Positions 1 through 8,782 are shown, numbered from the stretch's first letter. The stretch: DNA of 22,191 nucleotides from an uncultured Prevotella sp. (GCA_900550035.1 URQS01000054.1:1-22191), one strand, 5' to 3'. The notes: generated by a model from the sequence alone, not told the origin. Made by a program: numbers and translations.

Positions 1-64
1 GTAGATGGATTAACTTCTTCTTAACTTCCTCTAACTCCTATTTTGACACACTCTCGTTTTTATA
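1..64. other. Intergenic edge with TAACTTC/TAACTCC-type repeats
   Basis: No gene is visible. The stretch contains degenerate repeats of a TAACTTC / TAACTCC motif (about 10-37). A similar motif occurs in the last 40 bases of the window, read on the minus strand. Such low-complexity intergenic repeats are frequent in this kind of genome, and I cannot assign a role. The downstream gene on the minus strand stops at 65. Confidence 0.4.
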
Positions 65-1324
65 TTATTCTTCCCAAACCAGATAAGCCGAAACGAGCCA
101 GTGGTTCATTTCGTTGCCCTTGATGGGCTGAGCCTTTGGGATGGCGATGCTGAGAGTGTGACGGCCAGGTGTAATGCTATTGAGAGGAATTTCCTCTGGA
201 GCGACATCTGAGCCAGGACACCAGTTGGAGCGTGAGAAGTCTGACGAACCTACAGGTTCTTCTATTTCCTTCTCAGTATAGTTGCCGTCGGGACCAATGT
301 ACGAGGCAATGCGCTTTTCGAGCCAAACACCAGTACCGGGATTGAAGCGGCGGAACGATGCGCAGTCGTCGCGCCACGGAGTGAACTTATACACCTCGTT
401 GCCGTCAATAGACAGAACATTCTCCTGCGGAGTGAACTCATCGCCGCCATCATGACCGCCATGTCCTGTTACGATATACTTCAACTTGACGTTCTTTGCA
501 CCCTTAGGCAGATTAAAGTCGGCTACGAGTGGCTTGCGAGCGAAGAGGTCGGGATACTCCTGACCTATATAATATACTGTGTTGACGAGTGGCAATACGT
601 GTGTACGGGGCATAGGGTCGCAGCTTATAGGACTTTCCTTGAAACGCAGTTCGACGCTTGCCAGATAGCCTTCGTCGGTCCATGTGTCGATATAAACACC
701 TACGTATGCTTCGCCTTCAAGTTCAGAGTAGCGGTCGGTGATGTCCTGCTGCCACTCTACGCAGTCTGCCCACTTCGGAATATATACCGGACGACGCTTT
801 GCCGAGAGTTTGTCGTCCTTGCCGCTGAAATGTCCTACGCCGAAGGGTGTCATAAATCGCATCAGCTCAACAGTAGGCAGATAGTCCTTGCCGGCTACGA
901 TACCGACGAACTTCTCGTACTTAGCAGCGTCGACAGCAGGAAACTTGTTCTTGCCCTGGGCTATGGTCATGAGGTTGATGGCCGACTTCTTGGGCAGTAC
1001 GAACACCGAACCCGACTTGTCCCAGCGGTCGCCGTTGGATGCTACGGTAGTCTTCAAGTACACCTTCACGTTGCGTTCGTAGTGCGGAACATTGATTTTC
1101 TTCAATATAATACGTCCGTTGACAAGGCGTATTATGCCGTCGGCATCGGCTGCATTAAAGCCTTCGAGCTTCGACGGAGCATAATGAATGTTTGTCTTTT
1201 CGAATACCTTTATCGTTTTGCTGCCCTTGGCTGCGTACTCCTTATGATTGGCTGCGTGTGAGGAAAGGGCGAAAAGGAAGAAAAGAGAGAAAATAGAAGA
1301 GAGTGAGATAAAGAAATGTTTCAT
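65..1324 (-). CDS. Secreted PNGase F-like peptide-N-glycosidase
   Basis: Predicted to cleave the bond between asparagine and the first GlcNAc of N-linked glycans, acting outside the cytoplasm. The 419-residue product starts with a hydrophobic signal peptide ending near SSHAANH. Motifs match Flavobacterium PNGase F: GDRWDKSGSVFV (99-110, with D102 in the position of catalytic D60), YIDTWTDEGY (211-220, where the family has YTETW), TGHGGHDGGDEF (286-297, with E296 in the position of E206) and SNWCPG (366-371). The position equivalent to E118 is D213, a conservative change. The protein is longer than classical PNGase F because of about 85 residues before the first motif. I chose the ATG at 1324. 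The frame stays open upstream to an ATG at 1432, but that extension only translates the GC-rich inverted repeat and would bury the signal peptide. The fucosidase gene lies upstream on the same strand, so the two may be co-transcribed. Confidence 0.85.
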   Translation of the reverse strand: MKHFFISLSSIFSLFFLFALSSHAANHKEYAAKGSKTIKVFEKTNIHYAPSKLEGFNAADADGIIRLVNGRIILKKINVPHYERNVKVYLKTTVASNGDRWDKSGSVFVLPKKSAINLMTIAQGKNKFPAVDAAKYEKFVGIVAGKDYLPTVELMRFMTPFGVGHFSGKDDKLSAKRRPVYIPKWADCVEWQQDITDRYSELEGEAYVGVYIDTWTDEGYLASVELRFKESPISCDPMPRTHVLPLVNTVYYIGQEYPDLFARKPLVADFNLPKGAKNVKLKYIVTGHGGHDGGDEFTPQENVLSIDGNEVYKFTPWRDDCASFRRFNPGTGVWLEKRIASYIGPDGNYTEKEIEEPVGSSDFSRSNWCPGSDVAPEEIPLNSITPGRHTLSIAIPKAQPIKGNEMNHWLVSAYLVWEE

Positions 1325-1353
1325 AAGATAAAAAATGAAAAATAAAGCCCTAA

Positions 1354-1475
1354 AAAGCCCCACCCCCTGCCCCTCCCCCGCAGGGAGGGGAGTAATATGA
1401 TTTTGTGGGATGTTTATAAGTAGTCGGTTCATACCGCTCCCCTCCCTGCGGGGGAGGGGCTGGGGGTAGGGCTTT
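1354..1475. repeat. 39-nt inverted repeat with nested hairpins
   Basis: The left arm (1354-1392) and right arm (1437-1475) are reverse complements at 37 of 39 positions, separated by 44 nt. Each arm contains its own hairpin, for example CCCCTCCC, a 5-nt loop, then GGGAGGGG at 1371-1390. The whole unit fills most of the gap between the fucosidase stop and the PNGase start. It resembles REP/BIME-type or MITE-like palindromic units that are dispersed in bacterial genomes. As RNA it would form one long stem or two separate hairpins, so it could attenuate transcription or stabilise mRNA between the two genes. Confidence 0.85.
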
Positions 1476-1492
1476 GGGGGGAACTTGCTTTA

Positions 1493-2842
1493 TTAGTTAC
1501 TCTCAATCACCTTACCAGCTCCGCGATAGAGCTTGATAGGTCCGTCGAGCAATACGGCTACTACGGTTATCATTGGGTCGAGTGAACGCTCAGGCACATT
1601 GATGTAGAGATTGCCCGGCACCTCGCTCCAGTAGTTCTTGTTATGTACCTTCGACTGGATAATCTCGCCGTCGCCTACTACCCAAACGCGGTTCACCTTA
1701 TTCATAACGCCCTTCACCTCGATAGGACCGTTAGGCTTGTAGGGGAGGTAGAGGTAGAGGATGTCGCCAGCCTTGTTGAGAGTTGTATAGCCCTGGAAGT
1801 GCTCGGCAGGAATACCGGCACGTGTGTCGTAGATGGCCTCCTTGTGCTTCTTTGTCCAGCGACCGAACTCCTTCAGTATTGCCACCTGCTCTTCGGGGAT
1901 GGTTCCGTCTTCCTTCGGACCGATGTCGAGCAGCATGTTGCCACCCATAGAGAGACAGTCGACGAAGGTGCGCAGCAGAATGTAGGGCGACTTGTAGTTG
2001 GTGTCGGCATGCTGATATCCCCACGAGTCGTTCATAGTCATGCAGAGCTCCCAGTGCTTGTCGGCTGGACGAACCACAGGCACGCCCTGCTCGGGTGTGG
2101 CGTAGTCGCCATAGCCCTGTATACGCGAGTTGATGATGACGTTCTTGTTGGCCTTGCGCAGGAACTCAGACATTCCCTTGGCGTTCCATGTCTCGGCATC
2201 CTGTTCCCAGTCGCCGTCAAACCAGTAGAGGTCGGGCTTGTACTGATTGAGCTCGTCGAGCTGGTTGAAGTCAAACTTGAGGAACTTCTGCCAACGTGCA
2301 GAATCGTCCTTAACGTTGTAGCGAGTCTCGGTGCGTGTGAAGTTAGGATAGTCGGGGTGCGACCAGTCGATGAGCGAGTAGTAGAGTCCGAGCTTCAGTC
2401 CGTGCTTGCGCACTTCCTTTACGAACGGAGTGACGATGTCGCGCTTGGCTGCTGTAGCCTTGATGGTGTTGAGGTCGCTGTATTTGGTGTTCCACAGAGC
2501 CACACCGTCATGGTGCTTGGTGGTGAGAACTGCGTACTTAGCGCCACTCTCCTTGATGAGGTCGAGCCATGCCTTTGGGTCGTAGTTCTTGGCTGTGAAG
2601 CCGTTGCACTGGCTCATATACTGCTCGTAGGGCAGATAGCTGTTATAGAACGACCAACTCTCTGACACGCCGTTGACAGCGTAAATGCCGTAATGTATGA
2701 ATATACCCAACTTGGCGTGGTCGAACCACTCCATTCTTTTGTCTTTCTGCTCCTCGGTTTCGCCCGGTATAGCAGTCTGTGCAACTGCGCCAGTCATGGC
2801 AGCCGCACAGAGCATGGAGCACAATATGCGCTTGATTTTCAT
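1493..2842 (-). CDS. GH29 alpha-L-fucosidase, exported
   Basis: Hydrolyses terminal alpha-L-fucose from glycans, probably in the periplasm or at the cell surface. The 449-residue protein has a signal peptide (residues 1-22, ending near TGAVAQT). GH29 hallmarks follow: WFDHAKLGIFIHYGIYAV (39-56), AKYAVLTTKHHDG (101-113) and DLYWFDGDWE (204-213), in which D209 is the expected catalytic nucleophile. Then come VIINSRIQGYGDY (235-247) and a C-terminal beta-rich part typical of the family. Length is normal for a GH29 enzyme with only a short C-terminal domain. I cannot assign subfamily A or B or the linkage preference by eye. A -7 box lies about 47 nt upstream of the start. The PNGase F-like gene follows 168 nt downstream, consistent with joint glycoprotein breakdown. 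Confidence 0.92.
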   Translation of the reverse strand: MKIKRILCSMLCAAAMTGAVAQTAIPGETEEQKDKRMEWFDHAKLGIFIHYGIYAVNGVSESWSFYNSYLPYEQYMSQCNGFTAKNYDPKAWLDLIKESGAKYAVLTTKHHDGVALWNTKYSDLNTIKATAAKRDIVTPFVKEVRKHGLKLGLYYSLIDWSHPDYPNFTRTETRYNVKDDSARWQKFLKFDFNQLDELNQYKPDLYWFDGDWEQDAETWNAKGMSEFLRKANKNVIINSRIQGYGDYATPEQGVPVVRPADKHWELCMTMNDSWGYQHADTNYKSPYILLRTFVDCLSMGGNMLLDIGPKEDGTIPEEQVAILKEFGRWTKKHKEAIYDTRAGIPAEHFQGYTTLNKAGDILYLYLPYKPNGPIEVKGVMNKVNRVWVVGDGEIIQSKVHNKNYWSEVPGNLYINVPERSLDPMITVVAVLLDGPIKLYRGAGKVIESN

Positions 2843-2888
2843 AAATGTAAATTGTTAGTTCTTAAGTTGATATTTAGATAATATGTTG

Positions 2889-2896
2889 CAAAGTTA
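2889..2896 (-). promoter_or_regulatory. Putative -7 box for the fucosidase gene
   Basis: On the minus strand this reads TAACTTTG, matching the Bacteroidetes -7 consensus TAnnTTTG. It lies 47 nt upstream of the ATG at 2842. I found no clear TTG -33 element at the usual spacing. Confidence 0.45.
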
Positions 2897-2978
2897 ATCA
2901 AAAAATCTCAATGATAGTGATTAATTGCTTAACTTTGGAACATCAGCGTTTATATTTTTAAACTATAAAGATATAATG

Positions 2979-3008
2979 TTGTTTTTTGTTCTACTTTTTG
3001 TATTTTTG
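2979..3008 (+). promoter_or_regulatory. Putative Bacteroidetes promoter for the AlbA_2 gene
   Basis: TTG at 2979-2981, a 19-nt spacer and TATTTTTG at 3001-3008 match the -33/-7 pattern TTG-N19-TAnnTTTG. The ATG follows 45 nt later at 3054. With the minus-strand box at 2889-2896, the 211-nt gap carries divergent promoters. Confidence 0.55.
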
Positions 3009-3053
3009 CAGAATAGAACCGAAACTTCATTTTTTTAATTATTAGAAACTGAT

Positions 3054-6000
3054 ATGGTAGAAATTCTTACGCTAAAAGTTCAGCGAGTAGATGAACTTTC
3101 AAAAATTTATATAGTTGAATACGAAGAAAAGTTGATTCGTGTTCATATGGTTCAGGAACAGGTAGGAAAAGGAAATCCTGGAGAGATTGTCTGTAGGATA
3201 GAAAAGTCGGAAAACTATTGTTATATAACCCAGGACATGCAGACGCTTTTAAGGCGGCATTACAAGGAAGGTGATGAGGTGATGTATCGCATTGAAAAGA
3301 CAACGCCTACGTTCTATCTTCTCAAGGACGACCTCGGCTATCAGACTTATCTTGACAAAAAATACCAGATAAATCCTACGATTACTCCAAAGATAAAGTG
3401 CAGGATAAAGTCAATAGGCGACAAGCGATGTGTGGTGGAGCTGATAGAGAAGATTAGTGTAGAACGGAGTCAGTTCACGATAGGCTTCGACAATATGAAG
3501 GCTTTGTTCGATACGAAGATGGAGTATGCCGAGTCGGTTACGAATCTGCTTCTTTCTGACAACCTTTCCGGCTATTTCGATTCCGAATGCTACAAGTGGA
3601 TATACACCGTGTGCAAGGACCAATTCACCGACATTGATAAGCTGAGAAACATACAAAAGTCATGTCTTGACGTACTTGAAAACAGTACGTTGCTTAAAGA
3701 TTGCAATGTCAATGAGCGTGAGGTGCTTGAGGAGCGGTTCAGTACGCTCATAGAGCAGATAGGCTACTACATACAGGCTCTTGAATATGTCAAGTCGGAA
3801 GAGGAAGGCGTGATGATTGACGAACTTCTTCGAAAGTTGCAGAAAACCGGATATGTGTTCCATCCGAAGAAGATGTTCTACATCATGATGTGCATATTCC
3901 TCATCAAGTCGAAGGGCGAGAGTGGTTCTGGGTTCCTCGACGAGATGATGCCAAAGGTGTTTGACACTCTGCGCAGTTGCGACATCAATAACTGGAAGCG
4001 TCCGCCTTTCAAGATAGTGTGGATCAAGCTGTTGGAGTTCTTCATCCAGTCGCTCGACAATAATCAGGACCGCCTGACTGTCGACAGTAAGGCATTGGCT
4101 AATATGGTACAGTCGCTTGCCTTGCAATTCAATCTTGCAGAGAATGACGACGATATGCTTATCGACCCCATTCTCAATCTCTCCATGCTCTACCGCTATT
4201 GTGCAAAGGTGGGCGTGATCGACCCTATGAAGATGCTCGATGTGGCTTACCACACGCTCATCGGTGTCATTCAGGAAGAGCCTCACATGATAAACTATAC
4301 GGACGACCCCGACCGTATGGTTAACGTCATATACAACCAGGTGAAGGAGTTTATCCCGGATGGCATATCCTCGTTGAAGTATGAGGGTAAGGATGCCGAC
4401 ATACTTGTGAGCAACAACACCATCAGTATTGTTCCGAAAGCCTACGATGCCGACTTTTGTCACGACATGGTGCCCGACTATCTTGAGCTGTGGCACAATC
4501 TTCAGGTGCGGCAGTTTACCAAGCCTTCGCCTATAGGCAAGCAGAACCGCAAGTCGATACAGCCCTACAAGCGCATTTGGGCAGATGCCTTAAACAACAT
4601 CATCAGTACAAACAAACGTCTTGAGAAGAAATCTGAGGTGTATTCTCGTCCCAAATTAGGCGAGGAGTATGGCATTATCATCACCAAGCAGACCGCTGCC
4701 GAGACTCCTACATTCGAGTGTCTTGTAGTTGACCCAGATGATGTGGTGGGACGCGGCGTGATACGCATGGCCGATATGGTGGGATATGCTACTCCTACGG
4801 TGGGCTTGTTCTCCTTCGAGAAGAACGGCAAGCCGATGATTTTCAGCGCTAATGTTGTAGAGCAACTGGAGGATGGTACCTATCGCTTCGAGTCGAAGAC
4901 CTATTTGGACAAATTGTGCAACGACTACCGCTACGATAATATCGACTACACCGACAAGATGTATTGTGTGGTGACGGGCGGCAACACGCTTTTACCATTC
5001 TATGCTGTGAGCGAACAGGGCTTTTCTATGGCTGTGAGATACGATGAGGGCAACACACCGATACAGATGCCGAAAGGCACTGTCATCGAGGTGGGCTGTA
5101 TTGAAGGCGGCAGACCTGGCTTTATGAATGCTATATTCTTACGCATCGCACACGAGAAGCAGCTCACACTGGCTGAAGCATTCAATAATCTCATTAACAT
5201 CTTATCCGGTGGCGATGTCTATGAGGAGACGGTTGAGACAGAAGAGGAAGTGGAAGGTCCTGATGTGATAGAGAAGGAACGCGTGAGGGAGATAATGAAC
5301 ATTATAGATAATGTGGCTTCTCTCGAAAACGACTACATTAAGGCGTACAACTATCTTGGATTCAGTCGTATGATGGCTCACGTCATGGAAGACGAAGAGC
5401 AGACAAAGTACTATGCAAGCAAGATGGCGCTCATCGAACTTCTCTACGAGTTTGATATCAACAACAGTATATCAGCAGACCTCATCAACCGCTTCCAGCA
5501 GAACAATGCCGAGTTCTTCACACAGCATTCCACACTACATCAGCAGTTCCGCAAACTGCAGATTGTGAGCTATCTCGGTCATGACGAGCATAATAGGGAG
5601 TTGTGTGAGATAGCCTGCGAGACGTCAAATCCCGACCTCGTACAGCTGGCGCAGCTCATCCTCTCGTTCAACTTCATGAAGAAGACCAATATGCTTGCGC
5701 AGGCAAGCGATGTGCATGAGCATATCAAGGAACTACTGAAGCTGCAGAAAAAAGAGAATCCGAAGAAGGATTACGGTCAGGAGACGTTCACCAAGGAGTT
5801 CAAGACGTCTGTCATCTGTCCTCCCGACACCATGCATCCCGACCCTTCTCGTCAGACGCATAAGATTATGGAGGAAATATGCGCCTTCCTCAATGCTGAG
5901 GGTGGCGTGCTCTACATCGGTGTCGACGACAAGACCCACCTTGAGCGTGGCATAGAAGAAGACCTCAAGCACCCGCTCTTTGAGGGCAGCAAGGACAAGT

Positions 6001-6947
6001 ACGACACCTATGTGCGCAACAAAATCAACCAGATGCTTGTGCCCGGCGAACTTGCCGACCATTGCATCAGCACCTCTTTCGACGAGGATGCCCACACTAC
6101 GGTCTACGTCATCAATATCAAGCCCTGCCCGCAACCCATTAGCATCGACGGTGTGTTCTACGAGCGACGCGGCACGTCGTCGCGCCATGTCTCTGAGGAG
6201 TATCAGAATGCGTTTATCAGCAACCGACTCCAGATGGCGCCTACCATCAACCAGCAGCTTGTCAACGAAATAGTTGATGCAGCAAAGCATACTGCCACGG
6301 ATGTCGTAACTGACATGGAGGAGCAGAAAGACGGTCGTCCGTTGGAGTTTACCACCGGACTCGACTCTATAAAGACAAGCGAGATACGCATGTATCGCCA
6401 TAAGGACGATGACATACAGTCGGACGATTTGTCTACGTACATCAACATCTTCAACGACAACCAATACAGCGTAACGCCTCAGAAACTGTACGACTGCCTC
6501 TCGTTGGGCCTCTATGATGAGGAGTTGAAAGGTATGTTGGTTGTGGTGTACGAGACTGGCGAGATTTCAAAGATACACATCGACGAGCTCGTCGATACTG
6601 AAGAGTGGGTTGAGAAGCCCATCAACAATAAGTCGAAGATAGTATTTGTGAGTCCTGCCATGCCCGACGATGTGCTGTCGATTCTATTCCACTCGAAGAA
6701 TACCGACTACTATCGCTTCATCAGCGTAGAAAGTCTGGACAAGGGCACGTTCAACACCTGCATGCGTCCGTTCTATACAGGTCAGATAGACCAGATAATT
6801 GAGTGCGAGATTCTGTCGTTGACTCCCAACGACAGAATCCAATACAAGAACTTCCTCGACATAAGCAACGACAAGGCTGGTGCCGACTCAAAGAAACAAG
6901 ACGGCAAGAAAGCTATGAAGGCTATCGAAAAACAGCTGGGTAAGTGA
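3054..6947 (+). CDS. Large Schlafen/AlbA_2-domain protein of unknown function
   Basis: A 1297-residue cytoplasmic protein with no signal peptide or membrane segment. Residues about 905-1055 match the AlbA_2 (Schlafen AAA-4, putative nucleic-acid-binding) fold: ETFTKEFKTSV, then EEICAFLNAEGGVLYIGVDD, a variable loop, VYVINIKPCPQPI and GVFYERRGTSSRHVS. The first 135 residues look like small beta-barrel repeats (GEIVCRIE, GDEVMYRIE, KIKCRIKSI), which I infer may be OB/S1-like. A similar beta segment, GTVIEVGCIEGG, occurs near residue 690. Residues 140-585 look mainly helical. An acidic stretch (EETVETEEEVEGPD) follows near residue 725. The C-terminal 240 residues are unassigned, and the tail is lysine-rich. 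It has its own promoter and no partner in an operon. Nucleic-acid or stress/defence-related activity is possible, but only the AlbA_2 assignment is supported. Confidence 0.8.
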   Translation: MVEILTLKVQRVDELSKIYIVEYEEKLIRVHMVQEQVGKGNPGEIVCRIEKSENYCYITQDMQTLLRRHYKEGDEVMYRIEKTTPTFYLLKDDLGYQTYLDKKYQINPTITPKIKCRIKSIGDKRCVVELIEKISVERSQFTIGFDNMKALFDTKMEYAESVTNLLLSDNLSGYFDSECYKWIYTVCKDQFTDIDKLRNIQKSCLDVLENSTLLKDCNVNEREVLEERFSTLIEQIGYYIQALEYVKSEEEGVMIDELLRKLQKTGYVFHPKKMFYIMMCIFLIKSKGESGSGFLDEMMPKVFDTLRSCDINNWKRPPFKIVWIKLLEFFIQSLDNNQDRLTVDSKALANMVQSLALQFNLAENDDDMLIDPILNLSMLYRYCAKVGVIDPMKMLDVAYHTLIGVIQEEPHMINYTDDPDRMVNVIYNQVKEFIPDGISSLKYEGKDADILVSNNTISIVPKAYDADFCHDMVPDYLELWHNLQVRQFTKPSPIGKQNRKSIQPYKRIWADALNNIISTNKRLEKKSEVYSRPKLGEEYGIIITKQTAAETPTFECLVVDPDDVVGRGVIRMADMVGYATPTVGLFSFEKNGKPMIFSANVVEQLEDGTYRFESKTYLDKLCNDYRYDNIDYTDKMYCVVTGGNTLLPFYAVSEQGFSMAVRYDEGNTPIQMPKGTVIEVGCIEGGRPGFMNAIFLRIAHEKQLTLAEAFNNLINILSGGDVYEETVETEEEVEGPDVIEKERVREIMNIIDNVASLENDYIKAYNYLGFSRMMAHVMEDEEQTKYYASKMALIELLYEFDINNSISADLINRFQQNNAEFFTQHSTLHQQFRKLQIVSYLGHDEHNRELCEIACETSNPDLVQLAQLILSFNFMKKTNMLAQASDVHEHIKELLKLQKKENPKKDYGQETFTKEFKTSVICPPDTMHPDPSRQTHKIMEEICAFLNAEGGVLYIGVDDKTHLERGIEEDLKHPLFEGSKDKYDTYVRNKINQMLVPGELADHCISTSFDEDAHTTVYVINIKPCPQPISIDGVFYERRGTSSRHVSEEYQNAFISNRLQMAPTINQQLVNEIVDAAKHTATDVVTDMEEQKDGRPLEFTTGLDSIKTSEIRMYRHKDDDIQSDDLSTYINIFNDNQYSVTPQKLYDCLSLGLYDEELKGMLVVVYETGEISKIHIDELVDTEEWVEKPINNKSKIVFVSPAMPDDVLSILFHSKNTDYYRFISVESLDKGTFNTCMRPFYTGQIDQIIECEILSLTPNDRIQYKNFLDISNDKAGADSKKQDGKKAMKAIEKQLGK

Positions 6948-6966
6948 TATGTTATATATTTACGTT

Positions 6967-7135
6967 TTACAATATCTCCATCGCTATGGCAGCACAGGCT
7001 TCTGCGTCTGCCAAAGCATGGTGATGGTTGGTTAGGTCGTATCCGCAACGTGCGGCTATCACGTCGAGGTTGTGCTTGCCTTTGGGCCAAACATTTCGTG
7101 AGGCGATGCATGTGCAATGGAATTCGTAGTCGGAT
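6967..7135 (-). pseudogene. 3' remnant of a DnaQ-like 3'-5' exonuclease gene
   Basis: Reading the minus strand back from a TAA at 6967-6969 gives about 55 residues, including CTCIASRNVWPKGKHNLDV and HHHALADAEACAAIAMEIL. The second segment contains the ExoIII motif (H followed by ALAD) of DEDDh exonucleases related to DNA polymerase III epsilon. The frame meets a TGA at 7132-7134, and nothing upstream restores the ExoI and ExoII motifs, so only roughly the last quarter of the gene survives. It converges on the AlbA_2 gene with a 19-nt gap. The break near 7133 marks the left edge of the AT-rich island. Confidence 0.8.
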
Positions 7136-7604
7136 CAGTGTCCCATTTTAACGTGATGCAAATATAAGACAGACAGTAAAAAAGTATTACAAAATAAAAA
7201 TTGATTCTAGAGATTTGTGAGGGCGATTTTGGTGGGTTTTGCAGTGCCCGCAATTACCTTGTCATGCAATTAAGTCCTCTTTGCCTTCCAAAAGTAGTCC
7301 TTTGATTTGGCAACTGTGCGAATTTCAGCGTTTTGCGTTGCTATGCTGTCAAATAACTCTTTCATTTGCAAATATAACATCTTTTTCCGAAAGTACGAAC
7401 TGTTGGCAGCAATTTTATAAAATCAACTTGCGAAAAACGAAAATCATTCATCCCATTTACAAGTTGGCATGTTAAGAACATTGTCTGCTTTGTCATTTTG
7501 TTACCGGGATTTGTCCGCATGGTAGGAGAAGCGTACCAATCAGTCAAGATAGTTACTTCGTTGGAGATTTTGGACTATATCACAACTTGGTTCAGAGTGA
7601 TAAT
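7136..7604. other. AT-rich gap with no assignable gene
   Basis: This 469-nt stretch between the exonuclease remnant and the clostripain-family gene holds no gene I recognise. On the minus strand 7270-7365 could encode 31 residues (starting MKELFDSIATQ, ending KDYFWKAKRT). A TATATTTG box at 7369-7376 sits directly against its ATG, which would leave almost no leader. On the plus strand 7378-7605 is open for 76 codons (containing FIPFTSWHVKN and SLEILDYITTW) without an early start. Both may be scraps of displaced genes. Base composition is clearly lower in GC than in the flanking core genes. Confidence 0.4.
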
Positions 7605-8771
7605 TTAATGTGTGTCAATGCACCATGATGTTTTTGGGTAATCTACCATCTTGCTATTTGTACTTGGTTCAGAGGTTGTTATTCCTGAATATCTTTCAAC
7701 TGTAATAGGACCTCTTGATGCCGTGTAGAATTCTTTGGTATGAGTTTTGTAAGGGATAACTTTCTCCAATAGTGTTTTAAAATTATTATATATTTCTGTG
7801 TCTGTACCACATAAAGTCTGTACATAATCTCCGAAATCATAGAATATCACAGGGGAGTAGCCATCCATACGCTGAATATTTATAGCTTGTGTACTATCAA
7901 AAGAATAATTAGAGTGAATATATTTCATTAGTTCTGCCAACTCATCCAAGTAAGAGCAGTCTGTTACAGCCAACGTTCCATAAGGATATTGATAGTTAGA
8001 ATAAAACTGATAAAATGACTCACATATAGCTTTGTAATCTGGTTTTTCTGATAAGAGATATTTGCCTATTGTGGAATATGGCATACCAAAGACCATCACT
8101 TCTGTTGGACAGGCAATCATATAGTTGGTTACATGGCGTAACTCATAGGCAACTTCCAACGATGACATATAGCAATCATCAAATAGAATATACTCCATTG
8201 ACAATCCGTTATTAGATAAGCTTTGAGCAAGAGTGCTTATGTTTGTTTGGTATTCTGCTGTTAATCCGCCAAAAAAACGTGTCATAGGAACATTCTCAAA
8301 ATCCCAATGATAAACAAAATCTTCCTTCGCTTTGCTACGGCTTTGTACAACAGGAAGCCAGCCCATGCCGTGACAACCGATAATCATTGAATAACTTTCA
8401 GCAGGAGCAAATGTTTTCATATCTCCGAGAATCTCTGTCAAACCAGCTTCTGTGGTAAAAGAAGGATTTACATATTCTTTTAAGATAGTCCTTTTACACG
8501 AACCGTTATTTAAAGTTATTTCAAACATCTCCGATTCAGAAGGGCTTGTAGATAAAAACACTATAATTCTTTCATTCTCTAATCCTTTTTCTTGTATAGC
8601 TTCTTCCATATCAGAAATGTTATTATAAAAATAACTTGTCAGATTTGTTGACCATGGGAGATACATAAAAACTGTTCTTTGATTATTGGTTTCTATTTCA
8701 AAGTCTTCTTTTTCACATGAAATAAATAAGAATACCAATAGTATAAAAGGCAATATTTTTTTTATTCTCAT
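7605..8771 (-). CDS. Clostripain-family (C11) cysteine peptidase lipoprotein
   Basis: A 388-residue predicted lipoprotein peptidase. The start at 8771 gives a typical lipoprotein signal: charged MRIKK, a hydrophobic run, then LFISC with C19 as the lipidation site. The following EKEDFE is acidic, like Bacteroidetes surface lipoprotein export signals, so surface exposure is plausible. Catalytic residues of family C11 are visible: H134 in IIGCHGMGW (131-138) and C200 in ILFDDCYMSSLEVAYE (195-210). C11 enzymes cleave after basic residues (arginine for clostripain), but the specificity of this one is unknown. The frame also continues upstream of M1, into the transposase relic, and I reject that extension because the signal peptide starts at 8771. 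The gene follows the truncated IS66 gene with only an 11-nt gap. Confidence 0.85.
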   Translation of the reverse strand: MRIKKILPFILLVFLFISCEKEDFEIETNNQRTVFMYLPWSTNLTSYFYNNISDMEEAIQEKGLENERIIVFLSTSPSESEMFEITLNNGSCKRTILKEYVNPSFTTEAGLTEILGDMKTFAPAESYSMIIGCHGMGWLPVVQSRSKAKEDFVYHWDFENVPMTRFFGGLTAEYQTNISTLAQSLSNNGLSMEYILFDDCYMSSLEVAYELRHVTNYMIACPTEVMVFGMPYSTIGKYLLSEKPDYKAICESFYQFYSNYQYPYGTLAVTDCSYLDELAELMKYIHSNYSFDSTQAINIQRMDGYSPVIFYDFGDYVQTLCGTDTEIYNNFKTLLEKVIPYKTHTKEFYTASRGPITVERYSGITTSEPSTNSKMVDYPKTSWCIDTH

Positions 8772-8782
8772 ATTATTTTGAT

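Noticed and set aside
1325..1432. Upstream start adding 36 residues to the PNGase F-like protein
   Set aside because: The extension is the translation of the inverted repeat arm (TPLPAGEGQGVGL) and would put the signal peptide inside the protein.
1643..2665. Long plus-strand open frame (340 codons) opposite the fucosidase gene
   Set aside because: It lies fully antisense to a GH29 gene with clear motifs, its product shows no recognisable domain, and its composition fits a codon-bias shadow.
3660..4496. Minus-strand open frame (278 codons) inside the AlbA_2 gene
   Set aside because: Antisense shadow of a continuous 1297-codon gene, with no motif, signal peptide or promoter of its own.
7270..7365. 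31-residue minus-strand gene starting MKELFDSIATQ
   Set aside because: Its -7-like box touches the ATG, leaving no leader, and no family is recognised. It is kept only as a note in the gap entry.
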